64,000 bases of DNA from positions 42,046,603-42,110,602 of the forward strand of contig NC_135715.1 of assembly GCF_964656455.1 (NCBI RefSeq), read 5' to 3'. The position numbers and the translations under genes are program-made. The stretch is from Halichoerus grypus. Taxonomy: Eukaryota > Chordata > Mammalia > Carnivora > Phocidae. A model generated the notes under the pieces. That model saw only the letters and a program-made list of their open reading frames with translations, was not told the DNA's origin and searched no databases. Shown here one piece after another: positions 55,552 to 64,000 of the stretch (its first letter is position 1; every line of letters begins with the position of its first letter).

Positions 55552-56950
55552 TCTGGTTAGATCAAATAAGAGGACTGAGAATTCCCGAGTGGCAACAATT
55601 CCCAACTTTACCCAACGACAAATTGGATTTTTCTGTCTAGGGCTTTTATAAGATTTCCAGCTGAAATTACATTGTCCAAAAGACCTGTGGAATGTCCTGC
55701 CCTGTACGATTGCAATGAATCTCAGCTTGTTTTCTCTTGGTGGCACTTCGACTCAGTGTGACCTGAATGTGTGCAGTTTGGCTTCAGCACTAAAAGACTA
55801 GTTGTTCTGAAACCAAGAGGTATCTGACCAAACATGACATTTACCGGCATAACTCAATCTTGCACTGATATTTGAATGTTCACAGAATCTCTTGCCCTCC
55901 TTCTCAACACTATTAATGTCTTAAACTGTTTCATTTATCAAAGGCTATCTCTCCAAGAGAACAAAATCAAGCATAGGTCATTTTAACACAAGCAATCAAT
56001 TTTTCAGTTTTAACCTTGACAGAATCAAATGATTTGAGTGTTTTTATTCACTCAGAACATTCTTTTTCAGCTCAGTCAAAAAAGTTGAACTGATTTTCTT
56101 CTTATCTAAACACCTGTCAAAAATTAACCTATCTACCTGACCACCACCTAAATGTATGTGTATATACATTTGGTCATATGCATATCTTTCTACCCTCACT
56201 ACTGTGTTTGATATATAACATATTCTGTGTGATTTGGTATCTTATAAATTGATAGAATTTGTATCTAGACAGATGGAATAGATACCTATATCTATCTGCC
56301 TATACCTATCTATCTATCCATTTATCTATAGAGATCTTAGTATATTAACTCTTGTAAATACCATGCTGTTTCAATCTATAACAATGCTATGTTTCTCTTT
56401 ATCTGAAGAAAACACTTTCGGTCTGGACAAGATTACTCCTGATTCAGGATGATCTAAAAAGCCTGTCGTGAGTGAACTATAACATGAGAAGAAGAAAAAA
56501 AGAAAAAGAACTAGAAAGTATAAACTAGATACTTAGGGTAGAATCTTGACTCAGATCATTTCTGTTTTTATGAAGAATCTTGTAATTTGTATACAACTAG
56601 TGTCTGAATATTACATTCTGGCACTATTAAATCAATGAACTCTTTAAGTTTTAAATATTGTACAAAGAGTGAATGAAAATAGTCCCAATTAGAAGAGTGT
56701 GCCTTGCAAAAATAGAGCAGCATATTGAGTTACCCGGTATAGATACATAAATTATTCTGTACGAGGGAAAGAGTATAAGACTATTATATACATATATATG
56801 ATGTTTTACAATTTTGATTTGGTCCCTTAAAGTAGTTATTTTACAGAAGTGTTTATGTATTCAGACTGGAAAACTGCTTATGTATTCAGACTGTAAAAAA
56901 AATGACTGGAAAATAGCATGTATTCATACTATTCATGTCCATTTTTTTAA
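55119..56950. other. unannotated stretch with simple repeats
   Basis: Simple repeats: A run at 55516-55528, (GA)n at about 55530-55551, a TATC-type patch at about 56284-56330, and short repeated TATGTATTCAGACTG units at about 56855-56895. No gene or transposon is recognised. Confidence 0.5.
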
Positions 56951-57058
56951 AAAAAAGATTCTATCCAACAGAGAGAGAGAGAGAGAGCTTAACAGACTGA
57001 GCCACCCAGGCGCCCCCAAGAGCTTGATTCTTAACCAACTGAGCCACCCAGGCACCCC
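56951..57058 (-). mobile_element. two adjoining Can-SINE heads, reversed, body deleted
   Basis: A short tail-like AAAAAGATTCTATCC and (GA)n stretch leads to one head complement (GACTGAGCCACCCAGGCGCC, about 56996-57015). A second head complement follows at once (AACTGAGCCACCCAGGCACC, about 57037-57056). AGAGCTT precedes each. Confidence 0.9.
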
Positions 57059-57229
57059 TACTGTTGCAACTTTTCAAGAATAAAGTGTCCTCTGACCTCC
57101 GCTTTTTTGCATACTTTCTTTTAAATATTTTTAAAATTCTATATATTTTGTCCAAATGTTATAATTTTATCCCAAAAGTTTTTGCATGGCCACTTTACTC
57201 AGTCACTGTTATTCCACAAGGAGTAATTA

Positions 57230-57960
57230 TTTATTTATTTTTCCTTCAATATTTTTTGGGCAGGCATGTTATGCTCAGAACTATTATAGGGACTTGAGAT
57301 ATGTCAATGAATGAACCAGTCAGAAATAATTGCCCTAAGGAAGCCAAATTATGTTTGAAGTAGAAATAACGTAAAGCATAAACATAATAGATAATGAAAT
57401 TAACAATATTTAATAATGCATAAGATTCCTGGCAGAGAATAATTCAGAGTAAGAAAAGATTTGGAATGTGGAAGTTCAGAGGGTATCGGTTTTAAAGATC
57501 AAGTCATTATAGGGCTTATTGACAACATAACATTTGAGTAGATAATTGAGGAAAGTTCAAGGAATTAGTAGTATGAATATCTGGGGAGGGAACAGTTGAG
57601 GCAGAGGAATATGTCAGTGAAAAGATCATCAAGCACGGAATGTCTGAGGAAAAATAAGGAGGACAAGAGTAGATGGAAAAGGGTGAACAAGGTAGAGAAT
57701 AGTATCAGTAGAGACTGATATCAGGAACTCAGTGGGCATCAGATATACAGAGCTTTGAGACTCAGTGAAAGGACTTTGACTTTGACTTTGGGTGAAATCG
57801 GAATCAGTGTTTATTGTTAAGAATAGAGTGTGGGAGCAAGTAGAACAGTTAGGAAGTTATTGCAATAATGTGCGAACAAAGTATTGTTAAATTGGATTTT
57901 AATAGTGGCAGTAGAAATATGCAGAAGCAGTAATAGTCTGAATATACCTTTATGATTACA
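57230..57960 (+). repeat. long ancient interspersed repeat, family uncertain, copy 2
   Basis: 'TCAATGAATGAACCAGTCAG', 'TGCCCTAAGGAAGCC', 'AACATTTGAGTAGATAATTG', 'GGAGGGAACAGTTGAGG' and 'GTTAGGAAGTTATTGCAATA' follow the same order of phrases as 7255-8265 at high divergence. Confidence 0.55.
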
Positions 57961-58714
57961 CAACATGATGTCTCATTAATTGAAATTTTATTGTGTGTGT
58001 ATTTTCAGATTTGTGTATGGCTGAGAAGCTCTGATAGAGAGACAGAGAGAGAGAGAGATCAATACTTAGATGTCTAGTCTGTAGGCAAATTCTGGTGATG
58101 TTCCATATATTTTATGAGGACTATAAATTCTTAAATATGAGCTTGCGCATCTTTTTTTCATAGTTCTCATTACAATCTGTTATAGTTACTTGTTTATGTG
58201 CCCACATTATCTAATAGACTAAAAGTTCCTGATGTCTTTTTAAAAGTATCAGGAACATTAAAAAATGAAATATTGATTAAATGTCTAATTGTATGAATAA
58301 TTGTTAAATAATGGACTCATAAAATAATACTAAAAAGTTGATATCAAGTAAAATTAAAGTTTACTAGAAATTAATTTGAAAGGATCACCTAAAAATATCT
58401 ACATGCCTCTAATGGTGAGTTGGAGTTTTGGAAAAGGATCAGGTAAGATAAAAATGGAGAACTCATTACACTTTTATATACCTACATACCAGGAACATTA
58501 TTAGACTACAATAGTGAGGCAATTCCCATGGAATTGTAATCATAAATGTAAAGGGAAATTGAGCTATTTGAAAATTTCATATAAAGTAGTTGTAGATAAT
58601 CCAACTGAATTTCATACAAAAAAAAAAAGATTGTGATTTCTCATTAAAAAGATAGTGTCTGTGATATAGTAATGATCTGGAGCAAAAGGATTAAGATAAG
58701 GACAATAGACTGTC
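57961..58714. other. unannotated AT-rich stretch
   Basis: A (GA)n patch lies at about 58036-58058. Nothing else is recognised. Confidence 0.45.
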
Positions 58715-58925
58715 TACATGTGATGGTTAAGGTGCAGGTTCAGGTCCCAGCTCTGTCACTTAATAGCTACGTGACTGAAGACACGATGTAAAATTGTTGT
58801 GCTTCAATTTCTTTATACTTAAAATGAGGATGTTAATAGCACACACCTCATAGATTTACTTTTAAAATGAAATGAGTTAAACATTTAGAAAAATGCATGA
58901 CAAATGTTAACACTGAATGTACATA
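58715..58925 (+). repeat. MIR SINE
   Basis: 'CAGGTCCCAGCTCTGTCACT', 'AATAGCTACGTGACTGAAGA', 'TTCAATTTCTTTATACTTAA' and 'AAATGAGGATGTTAATAGC' give the MIR head and core in order. Confidence 0.88.
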
Positions 58926-60677
58926 TATAATATGTATGCAATTATATATAAATCACAACATTGACTCACACCAGTATCGAGGCACAGGGATTTAAACAAT
59001 TTTCTTGTTTTTTTTTGTTGTTGTTGTTGTTTTTCCCCCATTGACTAACTGGAGCTTCACAAATAGGCTATCCTGAGGAAAAGCTCTGTTTTTGTATTTT
59101 ACTATTCTAATGTGACTCTGAATATGCAAAAATTAAATGATGGCTTTGAAACCATGTAAACATGGAAGTTAAGTTGGTGGGCCAGAATTATAGTATAGCC
59201 TTATAAAAATTTCTTTTGAGACCATGAGACATAGGAGCAGTCATATTTCTTGACACGTGGTAAGCTGCTGAATACACAGTTTGGGTTATAATGCTGTGCC
59301 ATGTTTAAGTTTTCACAGAAGAATGTTTCCTGAACCATCAGGGCTAAGATTTTCTTTAACGTATTATTCCACTTTTTGCTCTTAAAACTTTCACACCAAA
59401 TTCCTGCTCTTTTGAAGTGTAAGAGCTGTATTTCGACATTTAAAAAGCAGAACTCCTGAGGGATTCACTGGTAAAAGCCATTAGTGAATTTGCTGATATA
59501 AAACTTGCATGATACCCATAAATCATTTATAGAGCATCTTTAGAAAATGTGTCTGTGTGTGTGAGAGAGAGAGAGAGAGATTAGGTGAGGATGGTAAATT
59601 GCATTACATGAGCCTTCAACATGAGCCTTCAACATTACACTTTTTGACATTTAATAAAATAGGATCAAAAAAGTTATATCCTCAGAGGCCTTGTTATGCC
59701 ATCATATGAATGAACTGACTATCCATGTCATAGGTTCTGAGAAGCAAATATATGTATTTGATTTAGGAAAACCGATTTCACTTCCCCTCCGCTGGAAACA
59801 CTAAACACTCACTCTCTATCTGCTGCAAGTGCCGTAACAATAACATGTCGCATCAGTTCTCTGTGTATCATAGGTATAAAAGATTAAGTTAAATTTATAT
59901 CCTCATGTACATTTCTCCATTATTTTGATCATCTGGATGTTCAGAAATAAAGTGGAGTGAATGAGAAGTACACAGTTTGCAGTAATAATTATTTCTAACT
60001 TCTGTAGTTATATAATGTTTGCAGTAATAATTGTTTCTAACTTCTGTAGTTATATGCGTGTATTTTTAGCAGGGGAGTTCTCTATGCAGGTAATTTTACA
60101 ATAATCTTAAAAAGTCAAAATTAGACTTTCAGTTTTGGGAGAAGCTGATACAGACTCACTTTTCCTTGTCCCTCTCCTCCAAATACTCCTAAATAACCTG
60201 GAAATAATTCAACAGATACAATCATAAAGACCCTGGAAGTGGAGAGAAGAAGGCAGACCGGCCACAGATCTCAAAGATCAATTTACAATTCCTCAAAAGA
60301 GTGACTATCAGAAATAATATTGTAATAGGATTTTAGGAAAAATAATATCCATGATGTACAAAACATATTTGCTTGTCATTTTATGAAGTATTTTAAAAAA
60401 TGTTTTCACATCCATCTCCAATTTCCTGTGCAATGGAATTATCTTACAAATTCCATTCTCTTAAAAATATTTTATTTTATTTTATTTTTTATTATGAATA
60501 AACTATTTTTATTGTTTCCCTAATATTACCTTAAAATATTTTACTATTATTTTGCTCTTTAAACTGAGTTTTACTAATACAGAGGAAATAATATTAAAAA
60601 ATTAAGAAATGGAACACAGATGAGTGCATATTTACTTCCAAAGAACTGTAATTTTTGAAGTAGCTCCCATATATATC
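58926..60677. other. unannotated stretch with small duplications
   Basis: It contains (GTT)n at about 59010-59031, (GA)n at about 59562-59580, a doubled CATGAGCCTTCAA near 59608-59635 and the 42-bp duplication at 59975-60055. No gene or transposon is recognised with confidence. Confidence 0.5.
59975..60055. repeat. 42-bp tandem duplication
   Basis: GTTTGCAGTAATAATT(A/G)TTT and the following 19 bases occur at 59975-60013 and again at 60017-60055 with a single difference. Confidence 0.95.
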
Positions 60678-61128
60678 ATTTTCAACCAACTTCTTATCTT
60701 ATTAATTCCTTTTATAAAATCTTTTATAATTTTCATTTTTAAAGTCATATTCCATCCCTTCATCGTATTAATCCTTATTTTTGTACATATATAAGTTTTT
60801 CTTTCTTTAAAATTTTTGGAGGCACTTTCTTCTAACAGACCAAAATATGCCCAAAATCTAGTGTGTGGCACTGATCTATGACCAGCCTGATCATATGTGA
60901 TCATATTCTGTTTTTTTGTTTGTTTTTATCTTTTTCTTTTTTCTTTCTTTTCCTTTCTTTCCCCCCGGTTTCAGGTCTCTTCTGATTTGTTTAGTGTATA
61001 TTTTCTGTTACCCTGTTAGCATTTTGTTCTCTCATTCATCTATTCTCCTCTGGACAAAATGACAAGATGGAAAAAATCACCTCAAAAAAAAAAAAGAACA
61101 AGAGGTAGTACCGACGGCCAGGGACTTA
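60678..61128 (+). mobile_element. orphan L1 5'-UTR monomer plus ORF1 start
   Basis: It matches 18470-18890 of the L1 at 17408: the second tandem monomer, the T-rich spacer, TCTCTTCTGATTTGTT, TTCTCCTCTGGACAAAATGA and the first codons of ORF1 (ATG at 61059-61061, frameshifted by small deletions). It stops about 70 bp into ORF1 with no L1 3' end or poly-A tail. Its left edge coincides with a monomer start. Confidence 0.88.
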
Positions 61129-61144
61129 AAAATATTTTAAATTA

Positions 61145-61335
61145 GGGGTGCCTGGATGGCCCAGATGGTTGAGTCTGCCTTCGGCTCAGGTCATGATCCC
61201 AGGGTCCTGGGATCAAGCCCCGCATCGGACTCCCTGCTCGGTGGGGAGCCTGCTTCTCCCTCTCCCTCTACGGTTCCCCCTGCTGTGCTCTCTCACTCTC
61301 TCTGTCAAATAAATAAATAAAATCTTTTAAAAATG
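61145..61335 (+). mobile_element. Can-SINE, full-length
   Basis: Head GGGGTGCCTGGATGGCCCAG, GGTCATGATCC, CT-rich body and AAATAAATAAATAAAATC. TSD TATTTTAAATTA lies at 61133-61144 and 61336-61347. Confidence 0.95.
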
Positions 61336-61347
61336 TATTTTAAATTA

Positions 61348-61669
61348 AACCAGTTATTGGTTATTTATTTCTATTTGAAGACCTTGTTAGGTTTTAGTTT
61401 AATGAGATTCCTTATCTAGGGCAATATTGCTAAATATGTAAAATTTCAGTTTATTGCACAATACTACTTTTAATAGGAAATTAACATTCAATTCTGTGCA
61501 GTATGAGGCACTTTGTAAGATTCATGTTGAAAATGCATGCATAAGTTTAAACTCCCAGATGGTTATAGATTGTTAAGATATTAGTTCTTTTTCTCTGTCA
61601 TTCTTTCAATGTCACACAGAAAATGTAAAGTTCTTGTGGTCAAATTGTATTTGATCTGAATAGACGTTA
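61348..61669. other. unannotated AT-rich stretch
   Basis: No feature is recognised. Confidence 0.45.
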
Positions 61670-62150
61670 CCACTCTGATTTATCTCTTACTACCATCTTA
61701 CTCATTCTACCTAAGCTACAGCAATTTCCTCACTATTCCTCAAACAGGTCATGTACTCATATTTCTTAGAGCCTCAGACTGCCTGTATTTTTTATAAAAC
61801 ATTCTTCCCTTGATATATGCATGACTGGATCTCTCACTAGTTTCGTGCCTTTGCTCTAATGTCACTTTCTAATCAGGCTAACTTGAGTACCTAACCCTAC
61901 ACACATGCACGCACGCACACACAGAGTCCTGACTCTTTTGCCTGCTTTTCTTTTTCCACACCATATTTTTCCTTGTCCAGGATGATAAAAATTTTGCTAA
62001 TTTATCTTTCTAATTGTTTATTATCCCCCCAACACACAAGAATGGAACTTTCATATGAGCAATGATCTTTGTTTTATTTTGTGGCCAATTCCAAGTATCT
62101 AGAACATAGTAGGTTCTCAATAAATATTTATTGTACGTTAAAAATGGGTG
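61670..62150 (+). repeat. L2 LINE 3' end
   Basis: 'TGCCTTTGCTCTAATGTCAC', 'CTAATCAGGCTAACTTGAG' and the end 'AGTATCTAGAACATAGTAGG', 'TTCTCAATAAATATTTATTG' are in L2 order and orientation. Confidence 0.8.
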
Positions 62151-62156
62151 GACATA

Positions 62157-62371
62157 GGGACACCTGGGTGGCTCAGTCAGTTGGGTGTCTGCCTTCAGCT
62201 GGCTCGGGTGGTGATCCCAGGGCAGGGTCCTGGGATCGAGTCCCATATGGGGCTTCCTGCTCAGCGGGGAGCCTGCTTCTCCCTCTGCTTGCTGCTCCCC
62301 CTGCTGCTCCCCCTGTGTGCTCTGTCTCTCTCTCTTTGACAAATAAATAAAATACTAAAAAAAAAAAAAAA
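62157..62371 (+). mobile_element. Can-SINE, full-length
   Basis: Head GGGACACCTGGGTGGCTCAG. A short duplicated CAGGG segment lies around the second box (TGATCCCAGGGCAGGGTCC). CT-rich body with repeated TGCTCCCCC, AAATAAATAAAATAC and A tail. It adjoins the next SINE. A clean TSD is not visible. Confidence 0.92.
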
Positions 62372-62395
62372 GTAAGCCTTTAAAAAAAAAAAGAA

Positions 62396-62551
62396 TTGGG
62401 CTCTTGATTTCAGCTCAGGTCATGATCTCAGGGTCCTGGGATTGAGCCCCGTGTAGGGCTCCCCACTCAGTGGGGAGTCAGCTTGTTTGCCTCTGTCCTT
62501 CCCCCTGCTCACACGTGCTCTGTCTTTCTCTAAAATAAATAAATAAATCAT
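62396..62551 (+). mobile_element. 5'-truncated Can-SINE
   Basis: It begins at GGGCTCTTGATTTCAGCTC, lacking the first head segment, then GGTCATGATCTC, body and AAATAAATAAATC. Possible TSD AAAAAAAAGAAT at 62384-62395 and 62552-62563, A-rich and so weak. Confidence 0.88.
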
Positions 62552-62563
62552 AAAAAAAAGAAT

Positions 62564-63481
62564 AGTTCCAACAATAAGGTGTAAGAATTCACATTCATGG
62601 TTTTTTTCTTGAAGGTATTCTCCAACCCTATGGCTACAGCAGAGAAAAAAAAAAAAAAACACATTGAAACGGTGTAGCCTTACAGGCTGAAGAGCACAGA
62701 GAAAGAATTCAAGACGGAATAATTTAAGAGGGGATAATCTCGACTATGGATCCAGTGTGTGATCCATAGTACAGGCACAAACTGCTTAAATCTCTGAATG
62801 ATCACTAAACTACACATATGCATTGGAGACCCAAGTTTAAAAAACACAGATACCAGAAAGTAATCTATTTTTATAAGGTAAAACTGGGCCAAGTGAGTTT
62901 TGTGTATTTGTTGCCTTATTAATTGATGTCATTCCCTAAACATATGCAACTGGAACAGCAAAAAGCTAATGCCCAATAACTTGAAGATTCAGAGGAAAGA
63001 AGCTAAGACTGATGGAGCAGCTAGAAACTATTAGGAATCCCTAGAAACAAGAGAATGACAGAGAAGTCTGACCTCAAAATGTAAGTATAATCTCTATGTC
63101 TATTAGGTTGAGAGACAAATTAGGAAGAAACAGTAGAGGCAGCCTCTGGAAGGCACAAGCATTGGCCAGCCATGTCCGCTGCTGTCTAGTCTAATGCATG
63201 GTAGATACAGCCTTCATTTTAAGGCCAGGCTTAAAGGTTACTGTTTACCAGAAAAAGAAATAATAATTTCCTATTATTATTATTACTATTAATAAGAATT
63301 TATATTTGCTCCAATATATTACTTACAATTTTCAATTTCCAACAGAAGTTCCCATGCTTGCAAAGAAACTGGGAAGTGACACCTTACAATAAAGAAAAAA
63401 AATATGCTGAACAAAAACAGACTCAAAATGACAGCAAATTTTGGATTTATGAAAGAAAAATTCACAGGAGCTACTAAACCA
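62564..63481. other. unannotated stretch
   Basis: No feature is recognised. Confidence 0.45.
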
Positions 63482-63611
63482 TGGTCCTGGGATCAAGCCC
63501 CGCATCGGGTTCCCTGCTCAGCGGGGAGCCTGCTTCTCCCTCTCCCACTCCCCCTGCTTGTGTTCCCTCTTTTGCTGTGTCTCTCTCTGTCAAATAAATA
63601 AATAAAACTAA
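63482..63611 (+). mobile_element. 5'-truncated Can-SINE
   Basis: It begins at GGTCCTGGGATCAAGCCCC, so both promoter boxes are missing. The body and AAATAAATAAATAAAACT tail are well preserved. An (AAT/AAAT)n and A/T-rich patch follows to about 63690. Confidence 0.92.
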
Positions 63612-63699
63612 AAAAATAATAATAAATAAATAAATAAATATTTTAAAATTAAAATAATTTTTAAAACTAAATTCAAATAAATTTTAAAATTTCAAAGAG

Positions 63700-63858
63700 G
63701 GCCACCTCGGATGCTTGGTTAAGCATCTGCCTTTGGCTCAGGTCATGATCCCGGGGTCCTGGGATCGAGCCCCACATGAGGCTCTCTGCTCAGTGGGGTC
63801 TTCTTACCCCACTCCCTCTCTCTCACTCTCAAAGAAATAAAGAAAATATTTTTTTAAA
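63700..63858 (+). mobile_element. Can-SINE with damaged head
   Basis: The head reads GGCCACCTCGGATGCTTGG with the A-box region eroded. It then has GGTTAAGCATCTGCC, GGTCATGATCC, a shortened body and AAAGAAATAAAGAAAAT. Possible short TSD CAAAGAG at 63693-63699 and 63866-63872. Confidence 0.9.
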
Positions 63859-64000
63859 ATATGCCCAAAGAGTAAAGAAATATGGTCTTAAATGATCTTA
63901 ATGAGTGAACAGAGAAGAGACTCCAATATAAATGGAAAGGAAAAAAATGGAATTTTATGTTACTTATTTATTTTAAATGGAATTTTAGAGCTAAATGTCC

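Overview
This window looks like nuclear DNA of a carnivoran mammal, most likely an arctoid caniform (bear, seal or mustelid lineage). The evidence is about twenty tRNA-derived Can-SINEs whose heads read GCGCCTGGGTGGCTCAGT and whose tails read TCAAATAAATAAATAAAATC, together with carnivore-type L1 elements. No copy resembles the dog-specific SINEC_Cf type, which argues against a canid. The lineage call is inference; the sequence shows only the repeat families. Base composition is AT-rich, and I found no host protein-coding gene, rRNA, functional tRNA or CRISPR array. It reads as a gene desert or a long intron. Apart from L1 reading frames, open frames are short and carry no recognisable domain.

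Layout. 1-8.6 kb: a young Can-SINE (270-472), old L2, MIR and L1M relics, a probable ancient LTR (5580-6310) split by a 116-bp L1, and a long diverged repeat (7255-8265). 8.6-16.8 kb: a 300-bp L1 with perfect target-site duplications (TSDs), two copies of an unidentified repeat about 2.9 kb apart (10.6 and 13.5 kb), a (CA)n tract, a Can-SINE and a reversed L1 tail. 16.85-22.37 kb: an old L1M split by a 4.3-kb younger L1 (17408-21672) with a 17-bp TSD. The younger copy has a long 5' UTR with tandem monomers, an internal deletion and a two-part 3' end. 22.4-27.3 kb: 5'-truncated L1, MIRs, L2 and nested SINEs.

27325-33465: a nearly full-length 6.1-kb L1 with an 18-bp TSD, a GC-rich 5' UTR, ORF1 and ORF2 joined in one frame, a Can-SINE inside ORF2 and a damaged reverse-transcriptase active site. 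33.5-48 kb: scattered SINEs, an L2, and three old L1M blocks (40.4, 44.5 and 46.3 kb). 48.4-53 kb: a layered stack of an LTR-like element split by a Tigger1-type DNA transposon, then an MLT1-like LTR and internal relic split by two L1s. 53-64 kb: old L1M, MIR and L2, an orphan L1 5'-UTR/ORF1 piece (60678-61128) and a same-strand SINE cluster at the right end.

The sequence is therefore a record of successive transposition: ancient L2/MIR/L1M/MaLR/Tigger layers, then carnivore L1s, then Can-SINEs, which L1 machinery is known to mobilise. The most interesting points are the L1 3' end that appears to have moved as a fused unit, the tandem monomers in one L1 5' UTR, the L1 ORF1-ORF2 fusion, and the pair of unidentified repeats at 10.6 and 13.5 kb. 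I did not find a new functional system.
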